Below, one piece after another: positions 9,343 through 16,087 of a stretch of DNA of 37,066 nucleotides. The DNA is from a virus. How positions within the stretch are numbered: the first letter of the stretch is position 1; every line of letters begins with the position of its first letter. Both the position numbers and the translations under genes were made by a program. The stretch is from positions 1 through 37,066 of the IMG/VR virus record IMGVR_UViG_3300018476_000010. One strand, 5' to 3'. The notes under the pieces were generated by a model. It ran no database searches. It was given only the letters and a program-made list of their open reading frames with translations, and was not told the DNA's origin.

Positions 9343-9529
9343 ATGCAAATGATCCCCTCACCCTAGGCGACGCGTCCGCCGTCCACGTCAACCCCACCTA
9401 GGTCTCACACCTCACCGCGCTAGCCAACGACGCGGGCAGCGAGCTCACGATGGCGAGCGGCTCGAAACGCCTGCCGAGATCAAGGCGCTGATCGATGCGC
9501 AGCCGGCGCTGTCGATTGATTTGGGGTGA
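9343..9529 (+). pseudogene. Decayed small gene resembling FlbD-like phage proteins
   Basis: An AGGAG site precedes ATG 9343, but that frame stops after seven codons. A second frame starting at about 9345 reads NDPLTLGDASAVHVNPT, then an internal TAG at 9399, then VSHLTALANDAGSELTMASG. A third frame near 9465-9529 reads ETPAEIKALIDAQPALSIDLG and ends in TGA. Put together, the fragments look like one 60-residue protein of the kind with an xVNPxxV...ETPAEI pattern, as in FlbD-like small proteins and common small phage ORFs. At least two frame changes and one stop separate them. It is either a real pseudogene or a stretch of sequence errors. No other gene fits 9334-9538. Confidence 0.6.
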
Positions 9530-9538
9530 GCTTCGACG

Positions 9539-10180
9539 TTACGGGTCCTCGTCCGGGTTGTCGGCGCACTGGTTGTTCTGCGCCTCCAAGAACACCTCCG
9601 TGAAGACGCCCTCGGTGAACGGGCGGCACTCGAGGTCAGCGACAGCTGTCACCTCGAACTTCGTGTCACATGCGACCTGAAAGCTCGTCCCGCACGCGTC
9701 CGTGGCCAAGCGCTCGAACAGCTCCGTCAGCTCAAGGCCGCCCAGCGCGATCGACAGCTCGCAGTACAGGAAGGCGGAGATCTCGCCGATGAACTCGCCA
9801 TCAGCGATGCACAGGTCGCCGCACTCGTCCTGCAGCTCCGTGATCTCGGCGAGCAGGCCAGCGATCTGCCCGAGCACGTGGCACTGGGTCGGCTCGCTCG
9901 CGCCTACCGGCACGTCAATGTCGTCCACGATGGCGGCGATGAGTTCGCGCAGGTCATCGATCGCATCCAGGTCGACGCAGATGTCCACGGGGTCCGTGGC
10001 GCGCAGGATGGCCGACTCGGCCAGGTTGCGGCCCTTGCGCACGCCGAGCACGAAGAACCGCACCTCGCGGGCGGTGTCGCAGAGGGCGGGGGTGGCAGGG
10101 GTGTCCGCGGCGGCGGGGCTTGGCGCGAGCGCGAAGCACGCGCACAGGGTGAGAGCGGTGAGCCAGGTCAGATGTCGCAT
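9539..10180 (-). CDS. Secreted Cys-rich protein, possible lysogenic-conversion gene
   Basis: The 213-residue protein starts at ATG 10180 behind a strong AGGAG. It has a classical Sec signal peptide: positively charged start, hydrophobic core to residue 19, and an AAA|D-like cleavage site near residue 25. The mature part is strongly acidic and has about 12 cysteines, suggesting disulfide bonds outside the cytoplasm. I recognise no enzyme motif. The general look recalls secreted hypothetical proteins of myxobacteria, but this is from memory. It lies last in the leftward direction and converges with the virion operon, leaving only 9 bases between it and the decayed gene. Such end-of-arm secreted genes are often accessory genes expressed in the lysogen. 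Confidence 0.65.
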   Translation of the reverse strand: MRHLTWLTALTLCACFALAPSPAAADTPATPALCDTAREVRFFVLGVRKGRNLAESAILRATDPVDICVDLDAIDDLRELIAAIVDDIDVPVGASEPTQCHVLGQIAGLLAEITELQDECGDLCIADGEFIGEISAFLYCELSIALGGLELTELFERLATDACGTSFQVACDTKFEVTAVADLECRPFTEGVFTEVFLEAQNNQCADNPDEDP

Positions 10181-10226
10181 GGGGGGTCTCCTTCGTCGTT
10201 GGGTATGTCTTGCAACGGTGGGTCAC

Positions 10227-10778
10227 TCAGCGGGGTGACGCAAGGGCGGCTTCGATCTCCTCGGCGCAGTCGGCCAGCGCCTCGCCGTAGCCTTCCCGGT
10301 GCTCGGTGCTCTCGCGTGTCCACGCCTTCTCAGCGATGCCCGACGCGAAGTCCCTCCAGGCGCCGGCCGTGAGCCGCACGCGCTCGAGCGTCGCCAGGGC
10401 GGCGTCGCGTTCGGCGAGACGTTGGCCCGCGCGCGCAGCCGCCTCGTCGCGCTGAGCCTTGAAGCGCTCGCACTCGGCGGTGAGATGCCGCGCGTCGCCC
10501 TGGAGGTCGGTCACCCACGCTGACAGCTCGGCGTTGGTCGTGACGAGCCCGGCCACGCGTTCCTTGGCGGCCGCCTCGAACGCCTCCAGCTCGGCCACGC
10601 GGGCGCGCAGGGCGTCGCGCTCGGCCTTCAGCTCGGCCACCCGCTCACGCAGCAGCGGGACCATGGCAACCGCCTCGACGGCTTCGCGTGCCGCTCGGGT
10701 GGCGTCGTTCTCGTGCACGCATCGCTCACCAAGGGCGAGGTAATCGCGGCAGTCCGGACAATCGCGCTCGTCAGTCAT
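10227..10778 (-). CDS. Coiled-coil protein with N-terminal Cys pair
   Basis: ATG 10778 is preceded by a very good AGGAGGTGA. The 183-residue protein begins with a CPDC motif and another Cys and His within 22 residues, which could bind zinc. From about residue 35 to 150 it is a long, highly charged Ala/Glu/Arg/Leu heptad-like region, clearly a coiled coil. No function is assigned. It follows the zinc-ribbon gene across a 70-base gap and precedes the secreted protein gene, both on the same strand. Confidence 0.55.
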   Translation of the reverse strand: MTDERDCPDCRDYLALGERCVHENDATRAAREAVEAVAMVPLLRERVAELKAERDALRARVAELEAFEAAAKERVAGLVTTNAELSAWVTDLQGDARHLTAECERFKAQRDEAAARAGQRLAERDAALATLERVRLTAGAWRDFASGIAEKAWTRESTEHREGYGEALADCAEEIEAALASPR

Positions 10779-10848
10779 CGCTCACCTCCTGCTGTCGCCA
10801 CGTGCGCACACGCGATGTAGACAGCGTCAACATTCGGGACCGCGCGAG

Positions 10849-11067
10849 TCATTTGCGGTGCGCCATCCAGCGCGTGCGAGCCGTCGTGCACCGCCTGGCC
10901 TTGCCGGTGCTCATCCAGCCGAGCTTGCGGGCCTTCGACCAGTTGGTGAAGTACACGCGACAGCTGCAGCGCGTGCACCGGTAGCAGGGGTCGCCGTCAT
11001 CGTGGTGGCCGAACGCGTGGCCGCACGTGCACACGATGGGCCGCGGGTAGTCGTGCCGCTCAGTCAT
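10849..11067 (-). CDS. Small zinc-ribbon protein
   Basis: The 72-residue protein starts at ATG 11067, which overlaps the stop of the upstream gene (ATGA). A longer in-frame extension upstream is compositional noise. Cysteines are arranged as CTCGHAFGHH...CYRCTRCSC, a probable zinc site with His as a further ligand, and the C-terminal half is strongly basic. It may bind nucleic acid. No specific family is recognised. Confidence 0.6.
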   Translation of the reverse strand: MTERHDYPRPIVCTCGHAFGHHDDGDPCYRCTRCSCRVYFTNWSKARKLGWMSTGKARRCTTARTRWMAHRK

Positions 11068-11639
11068 TCGGCAGCCTCCGCGCGCTCGGCCGCGGCCAGC
11101 TTCCTGCGCACCGCCGCGACCAGCGCGTGGGAAATGCCGAGCTGGCGCGACACATGGCGATTGGACCCGCCGATGACCGCGACGGCAGCCATCAGCTCGG
11201 GCGTCTGCTTGGGGCACGGGGCGTCCCGGTGGAACAGCTTGCCCGGCGGCTTCGAACGGATGGGGCCGCCCGCGTTCGGGTGCGAGCGGCCGTCCAGGAC
11301 TCCCCTGATGTTGCCTTCCCACATGTCGTAGGCGGCGGCGATCGCCTTCACGCTCGCACCCGCCGCGTACATGAGACGCATCTCCTTCGCGTCTCGGTCA
11401 CGCAGCCGAGCGCGGTAGCCCTCGCGCGCTGTGTAGAGAGCCTTCCTGCGTGCCACGTTCTTCGCGACGTACTCGCGATGTCCGCGCGGGTCGAACATCT
11501 TCAGGTCGCGGTAGGCCTCGCGCTGCCGCGCGCGCTCCTGCATCAGCAGCGCGAAGCACACGTCGTCGAAGTCGAGCTGCTCGTACGGCCGCACCTCGCC
11601 CCATACCTCGATGCGACGCTCCTGCTCGCGGGTCAGCAT
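11064..11639 (-). CDS. Putative DNA-binding protein with two helix-turn-helix-like segments
   Basis: The 191-residue protein starts at ATG 11639 and overlaps its upstream neighbour by 7 bases. The first half is helical and basic. Residues about 94-113 (GASVKAIAAAYDMWEGNIRG) look like a helix-turn-helix. A second such segment, SNRHVSRQLGISHALVAAV, lies at about 158-176 near the C-terminus. Both resemble the short recognition modules found beside HNH nucleases and in phage regulators. Sequence-specific DNA binding is inferred. No nuclease motif is seen. Confidence 0.55.
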   Translation of the reverse strand: MLTREQERRIEVWGEVRPYEQLDFDDVCFALLMQERARQREAYRDLKMFDPRGHREYVAKNVARRKALYTAREGYRARLRDRDAKEMRLMYAAGASVKAIAAAYDMWEGNIRGVLDGRSHPNAGGPIRSKPPGKLFHRDAPCPKQTPELMAAVAVIGGSNRHVSRQLGISHALVAAVRRKLAAAERAEAAE

Positions 11640-12067
11640 GGCGGCCTCAGCCAGTACTCGCCCGCGTCGTCCACGCGCAGCCCGAGCTCGGCCAGCGCCG
11701 CCTCGGCGTCCTCACGGCGCACCGGGCCAGCGGGCGAGCGCTGGGCATGCTCGAGCGCGGCCTTGGCGATGTGCCGGCCCTCGTGCACGGCCAGGTGGTG
11801 GCCGAGCGCGCACAGGTCGCACGCGCAGGGCGCGACCGTGAACCGCACGCACGGTGCCCAGTTGGCGAAGCCCAGTCGGTTGACGCCGTACATCGATCGC
11901 AGGGTCTCGGCCGTGAAGCGCACCAGGTCGCCCGGGGCGAAGGGACGGGACTCGCGTGGGGGCTCGGCGGCTTCGAGTGCCTCCCAGGCGGCCAGGGCCT
12001 CCTGCTTGCGCAGGGTGGCGGCGGCGCCGATCACGGTGGCCCACCGGGTGACGTAGGCGGCGATCAC
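11633..12067 (-). CDS. Hypothetical protein
   Basis: It starts with GTG at 12067, forming a GTGA junction with the stop of the upstream frame at 12064, and has 144 residues. A central block contains CACDLCALGHHLAVHEGRH, giving three Cys and three or four His that could bind a metal. The C-terminal part is helical. I do not recognise a family. Confidence 0.55.
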   Translation of the reverse strand: MIAAYVTRWATVIGAAATLRKQEALAAWEALEAAEPPRESRPFAPGDLVRFTAETLRSMYGVNRLGFANWAPCVRFTVAPCACDLCALGHHLAVHEGRHIAKAALEHAQRSPAGPVRREDAEAALAELGLRVDDAGEYWLRPPC

Positions 12068-12321
12068 CGGCGCCTCCCGTCGTTGTCGGGCCGGGTGTAG
12101 GCGAGGCCTCGCGGCACCAGGCGCAGGCGGCGCTCGGTGCGTGCGACGTCGAGGGCGGGCGGGGGGTCGGGGGGCGGCTCAGGGGCGTCAAAAGAAATCC
12201 AGGTAGCCGGTTGGGTAGCCGGTCGCGTGTCTCGAGAGTCGTTAGCCTCCTGTAAGTATTCGGAATCTTTAGCGTCCCCGGGTGGACTCGAACCACCAAC
12301 CTGCGGCTTAGAAGGCCTCAT
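12064..12321 (-). CDS. Doubtful 85-residue ORF overlapping attP
   Basis: The frame ends in a GTGA junction with the next gene, which argues that it is translated. Its only ATG (12321) lies just beyond the tRNA-derived attP core, so the first codons are the tRNA anticodon arm read on this strand. The protein is Pro-rich with repeated QPAT units encoded by the arm-type repeats, and shows no family. If real, prophage integration would exchange its 5' end. It may be only an open frame through attP. Confidence 0.3.
   Translation of the reverse strand: MRPSKPQVGGSSPPGDAKDSEYLQEANDSRDTRPATQPATWISFDAPEPPPDPPPALDVARTERRLRLVPRGLAYTRPDNDGRRR
12202..12223. repeat. Left pair of integrase arm-type repeats
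   Basis: Two direct copies of GGTAGCCGGT start at 12202 and 12214, spaced 12 bases apart. The same unit occurs as a similarly spaced pair at 12434-12455 on the other side of the tRNA-like core and in the same orientation. Paired repeats flanking a core are typical binding sites for the N-terminal domain of tyrosine integrases. This assignment is inferred from the layout. Confidence 0.65.
12272..12316 (-). other. attP: attP core: 3' half of a tRNA-Arg(UCU)
   Basis: Read on the minus strand, this is the 3' half of a tRNA. The anticodon loop CTTCTAA lies at 12308-12314 with anticodon TCT. Its 3' stem strand GCCGC is at 12303-12307, then a 5-base variable loop. The T arm GGTGG-TTCGAGT-CCACC is at 12281-12297, the acceptor 3' strand CGGGGAC at 12274-12280 and a discriminator G at 12273. 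The 5' half of a tRNA is missing: on the far side of the anticodon loop only 4 of 5 stem bases pair and no D arm follows. A partial tRNA next to a tyrosine integrase is the signature of an attP that recombines in the host tRNA and restores it. Strand exchange probably takes place in the anticodon loop. Confidence 0.88.
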
Positions 12322-12433
12322 TTTACATTCCTCCGGGGGTCGCGGTGGTGGACTCTGCCCCCAAAAAACCCGTGATTTCTGCGAATGTCGCCATGTTTGT
12401 CTACCCTCGCAAACCAACGCGCGGACAGATTTG

Positions 12434-12455
12434 AGTAGCCGGTTAGGTAGCCGGA
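12434..12455. repeat. Right pair of integrase arm-type repeats, at the int start
   Basis: AGTAGCCGGT (12434) and GGTAGCCGGA (12446) repeat the left-arm unit with the same 12-base spacing. The second copy ends 4 bases before the integrase ATG and overlaps its GGAG ribosome site, so integrase bound here could also repress its own gene. The autoregulation is inference. Confidence 0.65.
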
Positions 12456-12459
12456 GAAC

Positions 12460-13878
12460 ATGCTGCGGCGAATGGCAGCCAAAAAGAAGCGTCGCATCCG
12501 TTCCCCGCACCCTGGCGTCGTGCTCATCCCGCCGAAGGGGGAGCACGCCACATGGCGGGCGCGCTGCGACGACCCCGACACGGGCGGCATGGAGTGGGTC
12601 CGGCTCGACCCCGTCGACTTGCCCTCGCCGGAGACCCGCCGCGACTGGGCGATCACGAAGGCGGAGTCCATCGCGAGACGCAGGATGGAGCTCGCCTCGG
12701 GAGCCCCGCGGGCCACGGGGACGTCCATCGAGGGGGTCGTGAAGCGCTACTACGACGACCACCCGCGCCTGGGCGAGCGCACGTGCAAGACCTACCGCCT
12801 GGCGACCGACAAGCTCGAGCAGTGGTGCAAGGCCACAAAGCTGCACTCTGCCGATGACCTCACGATCGAGCGGCTGAGCACATTCGCGGCCTCGCTGGCC
12901 AAGGAGACCCGGCGCGTGCCGGCGAGGGGGAAGGGGAACCGGGGCAAGCGCAAGCCCTCGGGCGTGCTGCGGTCGGTCAACACGGTCAACCGGGAACTCC
13001 GCTCCCTGCGGACCGTGCTCGGCTACGTGCGGTCGCGGAAGCTGCTCCCGAGGCTGCCGAGCGACGACCTGAAGGACGCGCTCAAGAAGCACCAGCCGCC
13101 GCGCAAGCGCATCGTGTTCCTGAAGCCTGCCGACTGCCAACGCCTCATGGAGGCCGCGCTGGCCCACGACGAGGCCGTCTTCGCGGCGACGCGGAAGGAG
13201 CACGCGGGGCTGGCGGAGAAGGGCACCACGGCGCGCTACGCGCCCATCGCCGTGTTCGTGGCGTTCGTCCTTCTGACCGGGATGCGCGTCGGCGAGGCGC
13301 TCTCGCTCGAGTGGAAGGAGGTGGACCTCGACGCGACCGACCTGCAGGGCCGGCCCGTGGGCGAGATCTACCTCGACCCGAACAAGGTCAAGACCAAGCA
13401 CGAGCGGACGGTGACGCTCGAAGTCTCGCCGTTTCTGCGGCGCCTGCTCGTTGAGCTGCGCAAGCGCAGGAGCAAGGGGAAGCCCGTGTACTCGGAGTGG
13501 ACGCAGCCCGTGTTCGACCTCAGCTACGACGTCGTTGACACCGAACAGAGGCGTCTGCGGGACGACTACGGTGCGCCGAAGCACTTCTCCTACAAGGTGC
13601 TGCGCTCGACGTGCAGCTCGTTCTTGACCAACGCGCCGGGCATCTTCGGGGCCGCGAGCGCGTACCGCTCGGCCAAGCAGCTCGGGCACAGCATCACTGT
13701 CGCCGAGAAGCATTACCTGGGCCTCATGCCCGGCATCCCGCTCGACGCGAAGACGCTCGAGTCGGCGATGGGCATCGAGGCGCTGGTCGAGACGGTCATG
13801 GAGCGACTCCTCGGAGGGGGCAAGTCAGACGGCGATCGGGCGCTCCAGCAGCCTGTCGATCGAGGCTCGCTCAACTAG
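12460..13878 (+). CDS. int: Tyrosine-recombinase integrase
   Basis: The 472-residue product is a phage-type tyrosine recombinase for site-specific integration at attP. The N-terminus is basic (MAAKKKRR), as in arm-binding domains. A core-binding SAM-like helical domain spans about 88-205 and the catalytic domain about 220-430. Visible active-site parts are Arg276 in TGMRVGEAL, a Lys in the NKVKTKHERT strand turn (about 309-313), Arg382 in YKVLRSTCSS, His410 in LGHS and the nucleophile Tyr419 in EKHYLG. The usual His of the HxxR box is Lys379, a tolerated variation. ATG 12460 has GGAG close upstream; ATG 12472 is an alternative. It is transcribed against the surrounding genes, beginning beside attP, and its 3' end overlaps the excisionase-like gene by 54 bases. 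Confidence 0.95.
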   Translation: MLRRMAAKKKRRIRSPHPGVVLIPPKGEHATWRARCDDPDTGGMEWVRLDPVDLPSPETRRDWAITKAESIARRRMELASGAPRATGTSIEGVVKRYYDDHPRLGERTCKTYRLATDKLEQWCKATKLHSADDLTIERLSTFAASLAKETRRVPARGKGNRGKRKPSGVLRSVNTVNRELRSLRTVLGYVRSRKLLPRLPSDDLKDALKKHQPPRKRIVFLKPADCQRLMEAALAHDEAVFAATRKEHAGLAEKGTTARYAPIAVFVAFVLLTGMRVGEALSLEWKEVDLDATDLQGRPVGEIYLDPNKVKTKHERTVTLEVSPFLRRLLVELRKRRSKGKPVYSEWTQPVFDLSYDVVDTEQRRLRDDYGAPKHFSYKVLRSTCSSFLTNAPGIFGAASAYRSAKQLGHSITVAEKHYLGLMPGIPLDAKTLESAMGIEALVETVMERLLGGGKSDGDRALQQPVDRGSLN

Positions 13879-14088
13879 GATCTGCCCGCCCGCGATGCGC
13901 ACGCCGCGCAGCCGCCCCACGGCGAGGTAGCGCCGGATGGTCTTGGTGCTGCGTTTCATGTAGTTGGCAGCCTCATCGACGGTCAGCTGCTCGGCCTGGC
14001 TCGCGTGAGCGGCGCGCTCCATCTCGTCGCGCACAACGGCGCGCAGGTCGTCCTCGGTCATGTGCACCAGCAGTCTTGCCTCACCCAT
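13825..14088 (-). CDS. Excisionase-like helix-turn-helix protein
   Basis: The 87-residue protein has the Xis/MerR-type winged-helix pattern: LTVDEAANYMKRSTKTIRRY (about residues 36-55) followed by a wing, GRLRGVRIAGGQILVERASI. This is the HTH_17 type found in excisionases and small phage regulators. It overlaps the 3' end of int on the opposite strand, and as the ninth gene behind the leftward promoter it would be made early or after induction while int is not. That is a sensible arrangement for excision. The start is ATG 14088 (8-base overlap with the gene before), with ATG 14061 as an alternative. Excisionase function is inferred from fold and place. Confidence 0.75.
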   Translation of the reverse strand: MGEARLLVHMTEDDLRAVVRDEMERAAHASQAEQLTVDEAANYMKRSTKTIRRYLAVGRLRGVRIAGGQILVERASIDRLLERPIAV

Positions 14089-14398
14089 GCGCGTCTCCCT
14101 TCGTCAGCTTCTCGTAGGCCTCGGCGAGCGTGTTGGCGGCGGCGTCGCTGCTCCCGACGCGCCCCACGAGGCAGACGCCGTGACGCATGCCTGGCCATTC
14201 GTCGCCGTACGACAGAGTCACTTCGGACGCGCCGCGCTCCCGCAAGAGCCGCTCTGCCTCGGCCAGCACGCCCGCAGGCGCGAGCCGCGCAGCCAACTCA
14301 TCCCGCACCTCACGCGGGCCCGCGAGGCCGCACGACACGCAATACAGGCGGTCATCGTGATCAGGCGCCGCCGCCTCGCCGCAGTTCGGGCACTTCAT
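14081..14398 (-). CDS. Small zinc-ribbon protein
   Basis: It starts at ATG 14398 (ATGA junction) and has 105 residues. MKCPNCG at the N-terminus and CVSCG at about residues 21-25 make a two-CxxC zinc ribbon. The remainder is a helical alpha/beta domain without known motif. It belongs to the leftward early operon. Function unknown. Confidence 0.6.
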   Translation of the reverse strand: MKCPNCGEAAAPDHDDRLYCVSCGLAGPREVRDELAARLAPAGVLAEAERLLRERGASEVTLSYGDEWPGMRHGVCLVGRVGSSDAAANTLAEAYEKLTKGDAHG

Positions 14399-14784
14399 GG
14401 CGCGTCCTCCACCAGGCCCCAGTCCGCCTCGTCCCACGGCGACACGCCGCGGCGGATAGCGTCCCACTCGGCGTCGTTCGGCGGCCGGAACGTGCCGACA
14501 AGTTCACTGTCGTCCGCGCCGCTCTCACGGTCGCGCCAGCAACGCACCGTCCCCTCCCAGACGCTCACGCCGGGCGGCGCGTCGTCAAGGCCGAGGTCGA
14601 CCAGGTGGCCCCCCAGTTGGTCCATGTCGCAAGGGACGGCTGGGCCGCCCGTGAAGATCACGCAGCCGCCGCCGCACTCGCGGTTTGCGACCACGGCGAA
14701 GCTAGGCTTGTCCCACGCGCTGAGCGGATAGCCGCCCCAGCCGATCGTGGTCTTGTCCTTGCCGAGGTAGCGCTCGTCCATCAC
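14395..14784 (-). CDS. Hypothetical early protein
   Basis: The 129-residue acidic, Trp- and Gly-rich soluble protein begins at GTG 14784 (GTGA junction) or the ATG immediately after it. No family, membrane segment or catalytic motif is recognised. Its place in the unbroken chain of overlapping leftward genes supports that it is real. Confidence 0.6.
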   Translation of the reverse strand: MMDERYLGKDKTTIGWGGYPLSAWDKPSFAVVANRECGGGCVIFTGGPAVPCDMDQLGGHLVDLGLDDAPPGVSVWEGTVRCWRDRESGADDSELVGTFRPPNDAEWDAIRRGVSPWDEADWGLVEDAP

Positions 14785-15239
14785 TCGCCTCCCGTCTCGC
14801 CGCCCTCAGCCTTCGCCGCAGCCGCCCGCGCGACCACGAACCACGCCACCAGGTCGAGCACGTCGCTGGCCGTGGCGCCCTCCGCGTACCGCGCCTCGCA
14901 CCGCGCCAGCAGCTGCTGCACGCCCGCAAGCGGCACGCAGCGCGCGTGCTCGGTCCGCAGCTCCGCGAGCTGGGCGCGCACGAAGTCCCGCTCGCCTTCC
15001 GCCTCGGTGCGCCGGTCGCGCTCGGCTTCGAACTGCGTCTCCAGGTCGACGATGCAGTCGTCCTGCCACGAGGCGTCGGGCGTGCCCAGTGCCACCGCAC
15101 GCAGTGACGCGATCTCGTCGCGCAGGTGCTCGAGCGCTCGCTCGGCGTTCAGGGCGCGCACCTCAGCTTCGAGCGCGGCAGCCTGGGCGCGGCGCAGCTC
15201 GTCATCGGCGTGAGCGTCGAAGTCGTGGCCGTTGGTCAT
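14781..15239 (-). CDS. Coiled-coil early protein
   Basis: ATG 15239 forms an ATGA junction with the RecE-like gene, so the long in-frame upstream extension is spurious. The 152 residues are strongly helical and charged (about 15-100 coiled coil), with a short hydrophobic helix near 125-145 (LVAWFVVARAAAA). It has no recognisable family. It might be an accessory of the recombination genes upstream, but this rests on adjacency only. Confidence 0.55.
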   Translation of the reverse strand: MTNGHDFDAHADDELRRAQAAALEAEVRALNAERALEHLRDEIASLRAVALGTPDASWQDDCIVDLETQFEAERDRRTEAEGERDFVRAQLAELRTEHARCVPLAGVQQLLARCEARYAEGATASDVLDLVAWFVVARAAAAKAEGGETGGE

Positions 15240-16087
15240 GCTGCCTCCGAGTCGTCCAGCCACGCGGGGACGTCCGCCACCGTTATTTCCGAAGGGACGA
15301 GCGGCCACTCGCCCGTCTCGTAGTGCACCGCCAGCGCGTCCAGCTGCGCGACGCACCAGCGCTCGCCCGCGTCGATCAGCGTCTGCGGAATCTCCACCAC
15401 GCGCCAGCGGTGGGGGAACGCCTTCTCGGCGCCCAGCAAGAGATACCTGAACGCAGACACGTCTACGCCCTCGTACTCGAGCGCCAAGCGCACCATGGCG
15501 GCCTGGCGGTGGTAGCCGTACTTGATGATGCTCCGCCCGCTGCACAGTTGGCCGAGCGTGGCCGTTGTTTTCAAATCCAACGCGTAGGGCCTCCACTCGC
15601 TCGCCGCGCTGCCCTCGAGAGACAGCCAGTCCGGGCGCGACTGGATGCCCGGGATCGACCAGCGCCCGCGCACGGCGTCCTCGTGGTACACGGTCGCCTG
15701 CGGGGTGGCATCGGCCATCAGCGCCTGCGCGATGGGGCAGCATTCGAGCGTGCCGATCAGCGACTCGATGGCGCGCGCGTCCTCGCCATCGACGATGGAG
15801 CGGCCCATCGCCTCCTGGTCGCTCCTCCAGGCTTTGCCCTCCTTGGTCACGAAGGACATGCCCGCGGGCTTCGCGATGTACTTGCTCGCGTACTCCTGGG
15901 GCCGCTGCAAGGCGTCCTCCATGGCACGGCCGGTCTGGTAGGCGCGCGTGTCGTCCGCGGACCACAGGCGCTGCTCGTGGGCGATGTAGTAAGCCCTCGC
16001 GCCGCGTTCGGCGAGCGTGCGCAGCTTGTGGTGGCTGGCGCGCTTGCTGGCGAGATAGGACTCGATGTCGAGGTCAGTAGAAATCAT
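15236..16087 (-). CDS. RecE-type PD-(D/E)XK exonuclease
   Basis: The 283-residue protein has the core of the RecE C-terminal / exodeoxyribonuclease-8-like family. A GIQSRPDWL motif holds Asp153, the ALDLKTT strand holds Asp171 and Lys173, and YHRQAAMV holds Gln195. These form a PD-(D/E)XK metal-dependent nuclease active site. Such enzymes degrade the 5' strand of double-stranded DNA ends to expose 3' tails for annealing. The upstream gene, overlapping by 4 bases, is an ERF annealing protein, so the pair forms a phage recombination system analogous to RecET or lambda Red. The length matches stand-alone phage versions. Confidence 0.85.
   Translation of the reverse strand: MISTDLDIESYLASKRASHHKLRTLAERGARAYYIAHEQRLWSADDTRAYQTGRAMEDALQRPQEYASKYIAKPAGMSFVTKEGKAWRSDQEAMGRSIVDGEDARAIESLIGTLECCPIAQALMADATPQATVYHEDAVRGRWSIPGIQSRPDWLSLEGSAASEWRPYALDLKTTATLGQLCSGRSIIKYGYHRQAAMVRLALEYEGVDVSAFRYLLLGAEKAFPHRWRVVEIPQTLIDAGERWCVAQLDALAVHYETGEWPLVPSEITVADVPAWLDDSEAA

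Noticed and set aside
12272-12316. A complete phage-coded tRNA gene
   Set aside because: No D arm or acceptor 5' strand is present on the other side of the anticodon loop, so it is a half tRNA (attP), not a functional tRNA.
12064-13713. Very long minus-strand open frame (549 codons)
   Set aside because: It is the shadow of integrase over most of its length; composition is Arg/Leu/His-rich noise. Only its last 85 codons, beyond int, are considered.
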